This document shows, piece after piece, positions 38,182 to 46,636 of a stretch of 64,000 bases of DNA. The DNA is from Actinospineispora spinosispora DSM 44797 (GTDB lineage: Bacteria; Actinomycetota; Actinomycetes; Mycobacteriales; Pseudonocardiaceae). Where the stretch lies: positions 22,195 to 86,194 of the forward strand of contig NZ_AUBB01000034.1 in NCBI RefSeq assembly GCF_000429025.1, read 5' to 3'. Numbering within the stretch: the first letter of the stretch is position 1; every line of letters begins with the position of its first letter. The notes beneath the pieces are model-generated. The model was not told the DNA's origin, did no database searches, and saw only the letters and a program-made list of their open reading frames with translations. A program made the position numbers and the translations under genes.

Positions 38182-40407
38182 TTGCGGCCTTGGGGAGAGC
38201 TGCTCGGGGCCGCGGATAGTCTTCGGCCAGATCTCGGCGCGGAGGAGGCGAGTCACGTCAGCGGCACTGGAACTGTCGGTGTGCTCGCCGTCGCCGCCGC
38301 GACCGTGTACATCCCCGGGCTGGCGATCATGCTCGGCTTCGGCGTACGCCAGCGGCTGGTGCTGCTCGGCGCCGCCCCGGCCGCCTCGGTCGGCGTCGCG
38401 CTGATCGTCGCCAGCGCGTCGGCGCTGCTCGACGTGCGCTACGGACCGACACCGCTCGCCGTCGGCACCGTGCTGCTCGCGGTCGTCGGGTTCGGCGTCA
38501 ACTGGCTGGTCCGTCGTCAGTTCGGGCCGCCAGCCGACCTGCCGCCGCCCAGGGCCAAACCGCTGCTGCCCCGGCTGACCGGCATCACCAGCATCCTCGC
38601 GCAGCTCTCCGGCCTGGTGTTCGTGCTGACCGGCGCCGGGCTCGCGCTGCGTGCCTGGACCTGGGGCATCGGCACCTGGAACACCTACAACCAGGACCAC
38701 GACACGATCCTGGCGATGGTCCTGACGTCCTACATCCAGCGCACCGGGCGTGGCGCGCCCTGGCAGATCATGCCGGCGGACGTCGTCGTCGGACGGCCGA
38801 CCGTGTACTACCCGGACGGCTTCCACCTGATGGCCGCCACGATCGCGGACGTCTTCGACGGCAACGCGGTCGTCGGCGTGAACGCCGCCGCAGCCATGCT
38901 GATCGGCGCCGCGTGGACGACGAGCGCCGCCGCGCTGGCCGCACTCGCCGTCCGCTGGCTGCGCGACGACCCGGGCTGGATGGCGCTCGCCGGTGGCGTC
39001 GCGGCGGTGGTCGCCGCCGGGCTGTACCGGCCGGGTGTCGTCATGGCCAGGGACAACGGCGTGCTGCCGAACGCGACCGCGCTCGTGCTCGTGCCCGGGG
39101 TGCTCGCCGCGCTGCTGCTGATCCGGCCGAAGTCGTGGAGCGGCGGTATGGCGGTCGGCGTCGCCTGCGCCGGCATCGTCGCCGTGCACCCGAGCGCGGG
39201 GCTGTCCGTCGGGCTGTCGGTCCTGCTGTTCTGGATCGCGCTGCTGTTCGTCCCGGACGGACGCGCGATGCTGCGCGCGCAGTGGTCGGTCCTGCTGGTC
39301 ATCGTCGCATCCGCCGCCGCGGCGGGCGCCGGGGTGCTGCACGGAGCGTTGTCGGTCAGCTCGCGCATCGAGGCGTTCCCACCGGACACCGCGCACGTAC
39401 CGTTTACCGCGGCGCTCGGCCACGTGGTCCCACTGATCTACGGCGGGATGTTCGACCGGAAGTCGCTGGTGCAGGTGTGGCCGACGGCGCTGTTGCTGAT
39501 CGGGCTGGCCACCGCGCTGGTGCTGCGCAGGGCGGTTCCGGTGCTGGTCGCCTGGACCGGCTGGTTGATCATCGTGCTGCTCGCCTACCGCAACCCGACC
39601 GGAATCACCGCGCCGATCCTCGGCTTCTTCTACAACAGCGTCGGACGGCTGCAGAGCCACATCCAGCTGTTCGCGCCCGCACTCGCCGCGCTCGGTGCGT
39701 TCGGCCTGCTCGCCGCCCTGATCAAGGGTGTCGGCGCGATCCGGCTTCCCCGGACCGGACGGCTCGGCACCCGCGTCGCCGGCCTGGTCGGCGTGGCCGC
39801 GATGTTCCTGCTGACGGCGTTCTACATCGGCGGACCGGACAACAGGTACCTGCAGACCACGGCGGTCGCGCTGTCCGAGCGGTGGGCGCATCCGCTGCTG
39901 TACCGGGTCGACGACAAGGACCGTGCCGCCGCCGCCTGGCTGAGTTCGCGGGTCGCGCCGGGTGAGCGCATCATGAACAGCCCCAACGACGGTTCGACGT
40001 GGCTGTACGTGCACTACGGCCTGCCGATCGTGGAGGTGAGCACGCTCGGCGTCCCCGGGTTCCCCTACACCTGGGAGCTGATGAAGAGCTTCCGCTACCT
40101 CGACACCGACCCCGAGGTGCGCCGCCGCATCCTCGACCTGCACATCGGCTGGGTCTACGTCGACTCGGGCGCGCCGATCATCGGGGCGTTCGGCGCACCC
40201 GACGACTGGACCGGTGGCGGACTGATGACCACGGTCGCCGGGCTGGACGACCTCGGCGATACCCCCGGGCTGATCCTGGCGCACGTCGAGGGTGGCGTGC
40301 ACATCTACAAGGTGGACCTGGACTACGTCCGCGGCCTGGACGACACCGGCGGGCAGCGTTCGGTCAGCGACCAGAGCATGACCTCGGGGTCACCCACGAA
40401 CCCGTGA
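38182..40407 (+). CDS. DUF6541 GT-C-like membrane protein (Rv3779-like)
   Basis: A large polytopic protein with about 13 membrane helices in the first ~560 residues and a soluble C-terminal extracytoplasmic domain. The loop NTYNQDHDTILAMVLTSYI after the early helices has the acidic residues expected of a GT-C catalytic loop. It resembles M. tuberculosis Rv3779, which attaches galactosamine to arabinan. The start is uncertain: TTG 38182 gives 741 aa, while GTG 38281 (708 aa) starts right before the first helix. Likely works with the preceding DPM1-like enzyme. Confidence 0.78.
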   Translation: MRPWGELLGAADSLRPDLGAEEASHVSGTGTVGVLAVAAATVYIPGLAIMLGFGVRQRLVLLGAAPAASVGVALIVASASALLDVRYGPTPLAVGTVLLAVVGFGVNWLVRRQFGPPADLPPPRAKPLLPRLTGITSILAQLSGLVFVLTGAGLALRAWTWGIGTWNTYNQDHDTILAMVLTSYIQRTGRGAPWQIMPADVVVGRPTVYYPDGFHLMAATIADVFDGNAVVGVNAAAAMLIGAAWTTSAAALAALAVRWLRDDPGWMALAGGVAAVVAAGLYRPGVVMARDNGVLPNATALVLVPGVLAALLLIRPKSWSGGMAVGVACAGIVAVHPSAGLSVGLSVLLFWIALLFVPDGRAMLRAQWSVLLVIVASAAAAGAGVLHGALSVSSRIEAFPPDTAHVPFTAALGHVVPLIYGGMFDRKSLVQVWPTALLLIGLATALVLRRAVPVLVAWTGWLIIVLLAYRNPTGITAPILGFFYNSVGRLQSHIQLFAPALAALGAFGLLAALIKGVGAIRLPRTGRLGTRVAGLVGVAAMFLLTAFYIGGPDNRYLQTTAVALSERWAHPLLYRVDDKDRAAAAWLSSRVAPGERIMNSPNDGSTWLYVHYGLPIVEVSTLGVPGFPYTWELMKSFRYLDTDPEVRRRILDLHIGWVYVDSGAPIIGAFGAPDDWTGGGLMTTVAGLDDLGDTPGLILAHVEGGVHIYKVDLDYVRGLDDTGGQRSVSDQSMTSGSPTNP

Positions 40408-40409
40408 GC

Positions 40410-40958
40410 TCACCGGGTCAGCGAGCGCGGGTACCGCAGGTTCTCCAGTATCGCCCGCGTGACGGTGAGGGCACGCTGACAGGCCACGAACCGGGTGGTG
40501 CCGGGCCGGTCGGCGTACTGCACGTCCAGCATCTGCCGGTGCGACGCCTCGACGTAGACGTGACACCGTCCTTCGATGCCCGGGGTGAGGGAGTCACTCA
40601 TGGTGACCGTGACGCCGTCCAGGTTCGCGGTCTGTGACGTCTGGTTGCTCGCCGGCACGGCGAACGGACTCAGGCTCGGCAGGGCGATCCGGGCGGTCCA
40701 GGTTCCCGGCCGCCCGGTCCAGGAGCATCCCGACCCGGTGAACGGGGTCGCCTCGGGCACCCCCGGTCCGAGCTGGTGGCTCCGCAGCTGGGCAGGGGTC
40801 AGCAGCTCGCACGGCGCGACCCGCTCCAGGGACCGGAGCGAGACGTACGAGCGCGCGGGTCCGGGCTCTGCGGTGGAGGCCGGGGTCGGCGCGGCGCACC
40901 CGGCCAACCCGGCCGCCATTCCGCACATCAGTGCTGCTCGTAGCCATCCGCCGACCAT
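40410..40958 (-). CDS. DUF3558-type lipoprotein
   Basis: A 182-aa secreted lipoprotein. The signal peptide (about residues 1-20) ends in the lipobox LAGC. The mature part has the DUF3558 pattern: PCELLTPAQL, GSGCSW with paired cysteines, CHVYVE, and a late FVACQRAL. Function of the family is unknown. It is convergent with the GT-C gene, 2 bp between stops. Confidence 0.82.
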   Translation of the reverse strand: MVGGWLRAALMCGMAAGLAGCAAPTPASTAEPGPARSYVSLRSLERVAPCELLTPAQLRSHQLGPGVPEATPFTGSGCSWTGRPGTWTARIALPSLSPFAVPASNQTSQTANLDGVTVTMSDSLTPGIEGRCHVYVEASHRQMLDVQYADRPGTTRFVACQRALTVTRAILENLRYPRSLTR

Positions 40959-41242
40959 CAGTACCCCCGCCCCGGGAACTGCACCGGACCCAATGGTAAG
41001 ACACCTGCGTGCGATGAGCGGCAAGTTTTGCGCGCCGGACGGTCGGTGGGTTCACGCACCGGCGGGGTACGTCACTCATGCACGACCGTGTGCGACACAC
41101 CGTGACGAGGTGTGAGGCGTGAGGATCCGCGCCCAGCGGGCGTGCCGCATCCACCGATCGGGCGGCGGTTGGGGTGGCGGCTGCGGTAGGCGGTCGATGC
41201 CAACTTCGAGGTCGAAGGAGGGAGCCACTAACCTCGGGCAGC
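40959..41242. other. Intergenic region upstream of glf
   Basis: 284 bp between the lipoprotein start and glf. I see no gene or RNA. TAACCT (41229-41234) lies 8 nt before GTG 41243 and is the probable glf -10 box. GAAGGAGGGAG just upstream could alternatively serve as a ribosome site for a shorter leader. The middle contains short GTGTG/CACAC runs (41087-41115) without a clear stem. Confidence 0.45.
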
Positions 41243-42445
41243 GTGGATGGGCAAACCGGCGGCGCAGTGAACACCTCGGATTTCGACCTGGTGGTGGTCG
41301 GATCCGGATTCTTCGGACTCACCATCGCCGAGCGGGCGGCGACCCAGCTCGGCAAGCGGGTGTTAGTGCTGGAGCGCCGCAACCACCTCGGCGGCAACGC
41401 GTACTCGGAGGCCGAGCCGGAGACCGGCATCGAGATCCACCGCTACGGCGCGCACCTGTTCCACACCTCGAACAAGCGGGTCTGGGACTACGTCAACCAG
41501 TTCACCGAGTTCACGAACTACCAGCATCGGGTGTTCGCGCGCGTCGCCGACCAGGTCTACGCGTTCCCGATGAACCTCGCCCTGATCAACTCGTTCTTCG
41601 GACGCTCGCACACCCCGGACGAGGCACGCACGCTCATCTCCGAGCAGGCCTCGGAGTTCGAGACGGCCGCCGCGGAGAACCTCGAGGAGAAGGCGATCTC
41701 GCTGATCGGGCGCCCGCTGTACGAGGCCTTCATCAAGGGCTACACGTTCAAGCAGTGGCAGACCGAGCCGAACGAGCTCGACCCGTCGATCATCACCCGG
41801 CTGCCGGTGCGCTACACGTTCAACAACCGGTACTTCAACGACACGTACGAGGGCCTGCCGGTCGACGGGTACACCGCGTGGCTGGAGAAGATGGCCGCCG
41901 ACCCGAAGATCGAGGTCAAGACCAACGTCGACTTCTTCGACGTGCGTGACTCGCTGCCCGACGTGCCGATCGTCTACACCGGCCCGCTGGACCGCTACTT
42001 CGACTTCTCCGAGGGTGAGCTCGGCTGGCGCACACTGGACTTCGAGCAGGAAGTGCTCACCGACACCGGTGACTTCCAGGGCACCTCCGTCATGAACTAC
42101 AACGACGCGGACGTGCCCTACACCCGTATCCACGAGTTCCGGCACTTCCACCCGGAGCGCGACTACCCGACTGACAAGACGGTGATCGTGCGGGAGTACT
42201 CGCGCTTCGCCGAGTCCGGCGACGAGCCGTACTACCCGATCAACACGCCCGACAACCGGACCAAGCTCGAGCGCTACCGCGAGCTGGCCCGCAAGGAGAC
42301 CGTCAACCGCAAGGTGTTGTTCGGCGGTCGGTTGGGCACTTACCAGTACCTGGACATGCACATGGCGATCGGGTCGGCGCTGTCGATGTTCGACAACCGA
42401 CTCTCGCCGTACTTCACCGACGCCGGCACACTCGTAGAGGACTGA
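41243..42445 (+). CDS. glf: UDP-galactopyranose mutase
   Basis: Interconverts UDP-galactopyranose and UDP-galactofuranose (EC 5.4.99.9), supplying galactan synthesis. The 400-aa FAD protein has the dinucleotide fold VVVGSGFFGLTIAE, the LERRNHLGGNAYS second FAD strand, the IHRYGAHLFHTSN active-site block, and the C-terminal GRLGTYQYLDMHMAIGSAL. GTG 41243 is supported by TAACCT upstream; GTG 41267 is the alternative and would lose only 8 residues. glfT2 follows after 7 bp, as in M. tuberculosis. Confidence 0.96.
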   Translation: MDGQTGGAVNTSDFDLVVVGSGFFGLTIAERAATQLGKRVLVLERRNHLGGNAYSEAEPETGIEIHRYGAHLFHTSNKRVWDYVNQFTEFTNYQHRVFARVADQVYAFPMNLALINSFFGRSHTPDEARTLISEQASEFETAAAENLEEKAISLIGRPLYEAFIKGYTFKQWQTEPNELDPSIITRLPVRYTFNNRYFNDTYEGLPVDGYTAWLEKMAADPKIEVKTNVDFFDVRDSLPDVPIVYTGPLDRYFDFSEGELGWRTLDFEQEVLTDTGDFQGTSVMNYNDADVPYTRIHEFRHFHPERDYPTDKTVIVREYSRFAESGDEPYYPINTPDNRTKLERYRELARKETVNRKVLFGGRLGTYQYLDMHMAIGSALSMFDNRLSPYFTDAGTLVED

Positions 42446-42452
42446 GCACCTG

Positions 42453-44483
42453 ATGACCGAGGTCGCGACCCCGAACGGAACCGCCACCCGCGCCAGCACG
42501 CCGAGGCGCCGCACGACCAAGGCCGCCACTCCCAAGTCCGGGACCCCGGAGGCCGAGGGCAAGCCGGCCGCGGGCAACGTGCAGTGGGACGGCCCCGGTT
42601 CGCTGCTGCAGCGGGTGATCCTGCCGCGCACCGGTGACCCGCTCGACGTCCGTGCGCTCTACCTGGACGAGGACGAGGGCAACCGCAAGCGCAGCACCGC
42701 CGAGAGCCGCACCCAGCTCAACATGGGCGCGGGCTCCGAGATCAGCTTCGCCAGCTACTTCAACGCGTTCCCGGCCAGCTACTGGCGGCGCTGGACGGTG
42801 CTGGAGAGCGTCGAGCTGCGCCTCGCGGTCGACAACGAGTGCCGCATCGACATCTACCGGTCCAAGGCCGACGGCACCCAGATCCACGTGCGCGGCGTCG
42901 TGCTCGGCTCGGACGCGTCCGGGCCCGGTGGCGTGCACCAGGGCCGGTTCGTGCTCGACCTGCAGCCCTTCGAGGACGGCGGCTGGTACTGGTTCGACCT
43001 GACCACCGATGACGAGCCGGTCACCCTGCTCGAAGCCGGCTGGTACTCCCCGGTCGACGCGCCCGGCCGGGCCAACGTGGGGATCGGCATCACCACGTTC
43101 AACCGTCCCGACGACTGCGCCGCCGCGCTCGTCGCGCTGGCCGAGGACCCGTTGGTCCTCGAGTCCATCGGCGTCATCAACGTGGCCGACCAGGGCAACC
43201 GCAAGGTCAAGGACGCGGACGCGTTCGCCGCCGCCGCGAAGGCGCTCGGCGACAAGCTGCGCATCCACGACCAGGGCAACCTGGGCGGGTCCGGCGGGTT
43301 CTCCCGGGGCATGCACGAGGTCCTGACCAACAGCGACTGCGACCAGGTCCTGCTGATGGACGACGACATCGTCATCGAGCCGGACTCGGTGCTGCGCGCG
43401 ATCGCGTTCAGCCGCTTCTCCGAGCACCCGATGCTGGTCGGCGGGCAGATGCTGAACCTGCAGGCCCGCAGCCACCTGCACACCATGGGTGAGGTGGTGG
43501 ACCGCCACAAGTTCAAGTGGGGCCCCGCGCCGCACGTCGAGCACGACCACGACTTCGCCGAGTACCCGCTGCGGGACAAGGACTCGAAGGACCTGCACCG
43601 GCGCATCGATGTCGACTACAACGGCTGGTGGATGTGCCTGATCCCGCGCACCATCGCGGAGAAGATGGGCCTGCCGCTGCCGCTGTTCATCAAGTGGGAC
43701 GACACCGAGTACGGCCTGCGCGCGCAGGCCGCCGGGTTCCCGACCGCGACGCTGCCCGGCGTGGCGATCTGGCACATGCCCTGGTCGGACAAGGACGACG
43801 CGACCGACTGGCAGGCCTACTTCCACCTGCGCAACCGCCTCGTGGTCGCCGCGCTGCACAGCCCGTACCGCCGAGGTGGCGCGCTGATCCGGGACAGCCT
43901 GAAGAACACGCTCAAGCACCTGATGTCGCTGGAGTACTCCACGGTGGCACTGCAGGAGCTGGCCATGCAGGACTTCGCCGAGGGGCCGTCCGCGCTGTTC
44001 GAGCAGCTGCCGACCGCGCTCGGTGACGTCCGCAAGAAGCGCGGCGAGTTCCCCGACGGGCAGGTGCTGTCCTCGGCGAAGGAGCTGCCGCTGCCGTCGA
44101 TGGACCGGGTGCGTGCCTCGCGGTTCCTCAAGCCGCCGACGAACCCGATCACCATCGGTGCCACGCTGATCAGCGGTCTGATCCACAACATCATGCCGGT
44201 GGAGACGCAGCACCACTCGCGTCCGCAGCTCAACGTGCCCGCGCAGGACGCGCGCTGGTTCCTGATGGCGCGGCTCGACGGCGCCACGGTGGCGACCTCG
44301 GACGGCCGGGGAGTCGCGTTCCGCAAGCGCGACCCGAAGGTCTTCTGGACGCTGCTGACCACCGCGGTGGGCAACCACCTGCGGCTGGCCCGCGAGTTCC
44401 CGCGCTACCGCCGCCTGTACCGCGACGCGCTGCCGGAGCTGACCGGTGAGAAGCGCTGGAGCCGGGTGTTCTCCGGCAGCTGA
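42453..44483 (+). CDS. glfT2: Galactofuranosyltransferase GlfT2
   Basis: Processive galactofuranosyltransferase that elongates the cell-wall galactan with alternating beta-1,5 and beta-1,6 links (EC 2.4.1.288). In the 676-aa protein an N-terminal beta-barrel-like domain precedes the GT-A domain with DDD (303-305) and the catalytic WDD (415-417); a helical C-terminus follows. It is about 40 residues longer than the M. tuberculosis enzyme because of a low-complexity, threonine-rich N-terminal tail. It forms an operon with glf. Confidence 0.95.
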   Translation: MTEVATPNGTATRASTPRRRTTKAATPKSGTPEAEGKPAAGNVQWDGPGSLLQRVILPRTGDPLDVRALYLDEDEGNRKRSTAESRTQLNMGAGSEISFASYFNAFPASYWRRWTVLESVELRLAVDNECRIDIYRSKADGTQIHVRGVVLGSDASGPGGVHQGRFVLDLQPFEDGGWYWFDLTTDDEPVTLLEAGWYSPVDAPGRANVGIGITTFNRPDDCAAALVALAEDPLVLESIGVINVADQGNRKVKDADAFAAAAKALGDKLRIHDQGNLGGSGGFSRGMHEVLTNSDCDQVLLMDDDIVIEPDSVLRAIAFSRFSEHPMLVGGQMLNLQARSHLHTMGEVVDRHKFKWGPAPHVEHDHDFAEYPLRDKDSKDLHRRIDVDYNGWWMCLIPRTIAEKMGLPLPLFIKWDDTEYGLRAQAAGFPTATLPGVAIWHMPWSDKDDATDWQAYFHLRNRLVVAALHSPYRRGGALIRDSLKNTLKHLMSLEYSTVALQELAMQDFAEGPSALFEQLPTALGDVRKKRGEFPDGQVLSSAKELPLPSMDRVRASRFLKPPTNPITIGATLISGLIHNIMPVETQHHSRPQLNVPAQDARWFLMARLDGATVATSDGRGVAFRKRDPKVFWTLLTTAVGNHLRLAREFPRYRRLYRDALPELTGEKRWSRVFSGS

Positions 44484-44541
44484 GCTTTTGACCTCACAAA
44501 CAGAACGCTCCCCGCAGCCGCCTGACGAGTCGCACACCGAC

Positions 44542-44587
44542 CTCGTGAGTGCTGAGTATGGCTACAGCCATACTCAGCATTCACGAG
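44542..44587. repeat. CGTGAGTG-family palindrome overlapping a translation start region
   Basis: 46 bp, arms CTCGTGAGTGCTGAGTATGG with minor mismatches. Unlike other copies it is 58 bp after the nearest stop (glfT2) and ends 2 bp before ATG 44590. Any ribosome site of the acyltransferase gene would be inside its stem. Confidence 0.88.
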
Positions 44588-44589
44588 CC

Positions 44590-45741
44590 ATGCCGACCAC
44601 GCTGGCGAACGATCCGGGCGAAATCCGGTCCCTGACCGGGCTCCGCCTGTTCGCCGCCGCGTGGGTGGTGCTGTTCCACTTCCAGTTCACCCACGGCCAG
44701 CTCCTGGAACGGGTGCTGGCTCCCGGGTTCGCGTTCGTCACGACCGGCGCGATGGGCGTCGACCTGTTCTACGTCCTGAGCGGGTTCGTCATCGCGTTCA
44801 CCTACCTGCCCCGCATCGGGGTGCGGTTCAGCTGGACGGCCAGCCGGAAGTTCATCTGGGCGCGGGTGTGCCGAATCTGGCCGGTGTACGCGGTCGTCAC
44901 GATGGCGTTCGGCGGCTGGCTGCTGTTCAAGGCCTCCTACTGGGACCTGGCTGAACCGGCTTATCAGAACGTGCAGCCGACCGTGTCGGTCGGCGCGTGG
45001 CTGCAGCAGATGTTCATGGTGCAGATCTGGTGGCGGCCGTGGCACGACGGCGCGTCCTGGGTCGGGCCGGCCTGGTCGATCAGCGCGGAATGGCTCGCCT
45101 ACGTGCTGTTCCCGGTGACGGCGCTGCTGTTCTGGCGGCTGCGGCACCTGCCGCGCTGGCTGCTGGGTGCGGTCGCGGTGCTGGTCATGGCGCCCGAGGC
45201 GTACCTGTGCTTCACCACGGGCAGCCCGTACTTCCCGTTCTCCTGGATGTCGCGGATCCTGACCGGGTTCACCGCCGGTGTGCTGGTGTACCTGGTGGTG
45301 CGGGACATCCCGCGCACCGACCGGGTGCGGAGGGTGGCGACCTGGTTGAGCTGGGTCGTGGTCGCGCTGATCCTCGGTGGGCTGGTGTTCGGCAACTGGC
45401 TCGGCGCCGCGCCGGAGGGGACCGAGCGCGGTGGTCTCGTGCTGGTGCTGTTCCCGCCGCTGGTGGGCGTGCTGGCGCTGGCCGGCTCCCGGGGGATCGG
45501 GCGCCTGTTCGCGACCCGCCTCGCGGTGCACGGCGGCCGGATCTCCTACAGCCTGTACCTGATCCACGTGCCGGTGTTCGAGGTGCTGTGGACGGCGATG
45601 GAACGCATCGGCGTCATGCACGACGACGGCACCCTGGCGACGGCGCTGACCCCGCTGGCGTTCGCGTTCGTCTTCGTCCTCGCCGACCTGCTGTACCGCC
45701 TGATCGAGGAACCGGCCCGCAGGGCCCTCCGCCGCCGCTGA
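44590..45741 (+). CDS. OafA-type acyltransferase 3 family protein
   Basis: A 383-aa membrane protein with about 10-11 helices. Motifs of the family are present: LTGLRLFAAAWVVLFH near the N-terminus with the conserved histidine, MGVDLFYVLSGFVIA, the ARVCRIWPVYAV arginine region, and SYSLYLIHVPVF late. It probably acylates (acetyl or succinyl) an envelope glycan; location after glfT2 suggests arabinogalactan, by inference only. A GTG/ATG further upstream would have to be inside the palindrome. Confidence 0.87.
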   Translation: MPTTLANDPGEIRSLTGLRLFAAAWVVLFHFQFTHGQLLERVLAPGFAFVTTGAMGVDLFYVLSGFVIAFTYLPRIGVRFSWTASRKFIWARVCRIWPVYAVVTMAFGGWLLFKASYWDLAEPAYQNVQPTVSVGAWLQQMFMVQIWWRPWHDGASWVGPAWSISAEWLAYVLFPVTALLFWRLRHLPRWLLGAVAVLVMAPEAYLCFTTGSPYFPFSWMSRILTGFTAGVLVYLVVRDIPRTDRVRRVATWLSWVVVALILGGLVFGNWLGAAPEGTERGGLVLVLFPPLVGVLALAGSRGIGRLFATRLAVHGGRISYSLYLIHVPVFEVLWTAMERIGVMHDDGTLATALTPLAFAFVFVLADLLYRLIEEPARRALRRR

Positions 45742-45780
45742 GTCGAATTCGTCGCGGGGGTCTGCCGCGGCTTGTGTGCA

Positions 45781-45903
45781 CCCGTGAGTGGCAAGTGGTC
45801 CTATAGCGCCACTCGGCACTCACGACGGAAAGGCTGTCGTGAGTGCCGAGTGGCGCTACGCCTTCGGCGCCGCTTCGCGGTAGGACCACTTGCCACTCAC
45901 GGG
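45781..45903. repeat. Compound CGTGAGTG palindrome with loop insert (inverted relative to 2627)
   Basis: Two mutually reverse-complementary palindromes (about 45782-45823 and 45838-45902) joined by GACGGAAAGGCTGTC. Outer arms CCCGTGAGTGGCAAGTGG pair with 45886-45903, inner arms pair with each other. The second unit carries a 22-nt loop insert (45859-45880) that is the complement, with one change, of the insert at 2648-2669. It lies between the convergent acyltransferase and nitroreductase genes, 2 bp from the latter's stop. Confidence 0.9.
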
Positions 45904-45905
45904 TA

Positions 45906-46559
45906 TTACCACCCGTTGACGTGCAGGACCTCGTCCAGCGGCTGGCGCTTGGCCGGACGGAACGTCTCGCCGGTGAAGTACGCGGTGGGCAGCAGGGCGG
46001 CCTGGTGCACCGTCTCCGGGATGCCGAGCAGCTCGCCGATCTCCCTCTCGAACTTCTGGTGCAGCGTCGTCCACGCCGAACCGAGACCGCGCGCCCGAGC
46101 AGCCAGCATGTAGCTCCACGCGGCCGGCACGATCGACCCCCACAGCCCGGACTGGTTCGCCGCGGGCAGCTCGGCACTACCCGAGTCGATGCACGGGATC
46201 ACCAGCACCGGCACCTTGCCCATCACCCCCGCGAGGTAGCTCGCGCTGTCCCCGACCCTCTCCTGGACCGCGGCACGCTCCGGGTCGTCGGCGTAGAGGT
46301 TGCCGGCGGCGCTCTTGGACTCCGCGTACTCGGCGAACGAGCGGCCGTAGTAGTCGCCGATCGTGGCACGCTGCTCGGCGTCGGTGACCACCACGAAGTG
46401 CCAGTGCTGCCGGTTCGACGCGCTCGGCGACTGCAGCGCGATCTCGACGCACTCCTTGACCAGCTCGAGCGGCACCGGCCGGTCCAGGTCGAGGCGCTTA
46501 CGGACCGAGCGGGTGGTGGTGAGCAGCTCGTCCGGGGTCAGGTTCAGTGTTTCGCTCAT
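45906..46559 (-). CDS. Nitroreductase-family flavoprotein
   Basis: A 217-aa FMN-dependent NAD(P)H oxidoreductase. It has the N-terminal R-S-V-R-K-R phosphate contact, SPSASNRQHWHFVVV (flavin contact) and GLGSAWTTLHQKFEREIGELLGIPE near the C-terminus. Similar proteins reduce nitroaromatics or quinones, and some are related to F420/FMN-linked reductases. The ATG has GGAAGGA upstream. It is divergent from the FUSC gene. Confidence 0.88.
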   Translation of the reverse strand: MSETLNLTPDELLTTTRSVRKRLDLDRPVPLELVKECVEIALQSPSASNRQHWHFVVVTDAEQRATIGDYYGRSFAEYAESKSAAGNLYADDPERAAVQERVGDSASYLAGVMGKVPVLVIPCIDSGSAELPAANQSGLWGSIVPAAWSYMLAARARGLGSAWTTLHQKFEREIGELLGIPETVHQAALLPTAYFTGETFRPAKRQPLDEVLHVNGW

Positions 46560-46623
46560 GGTCCGATCCTTCCGTGCGCAACCGGACGCCGCCGCGGGGC
46601 CTCGCTAATCGGGCGGACCGCTC

Positions 46624-46629
46624 TACGAT
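46624..46629 (+). promoter_or_regulatory. Candidate -10 box of the FUSC gene
   Basis: TACGAT lies 7 nt before GTG 46637 and overlaps ATG 46628. A leaderless transcript would therefore start translation at GTG 46637 and exclude ATG 46628. Confidence 0.45.
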
Positions 46630-46636
46630 GACGCAG

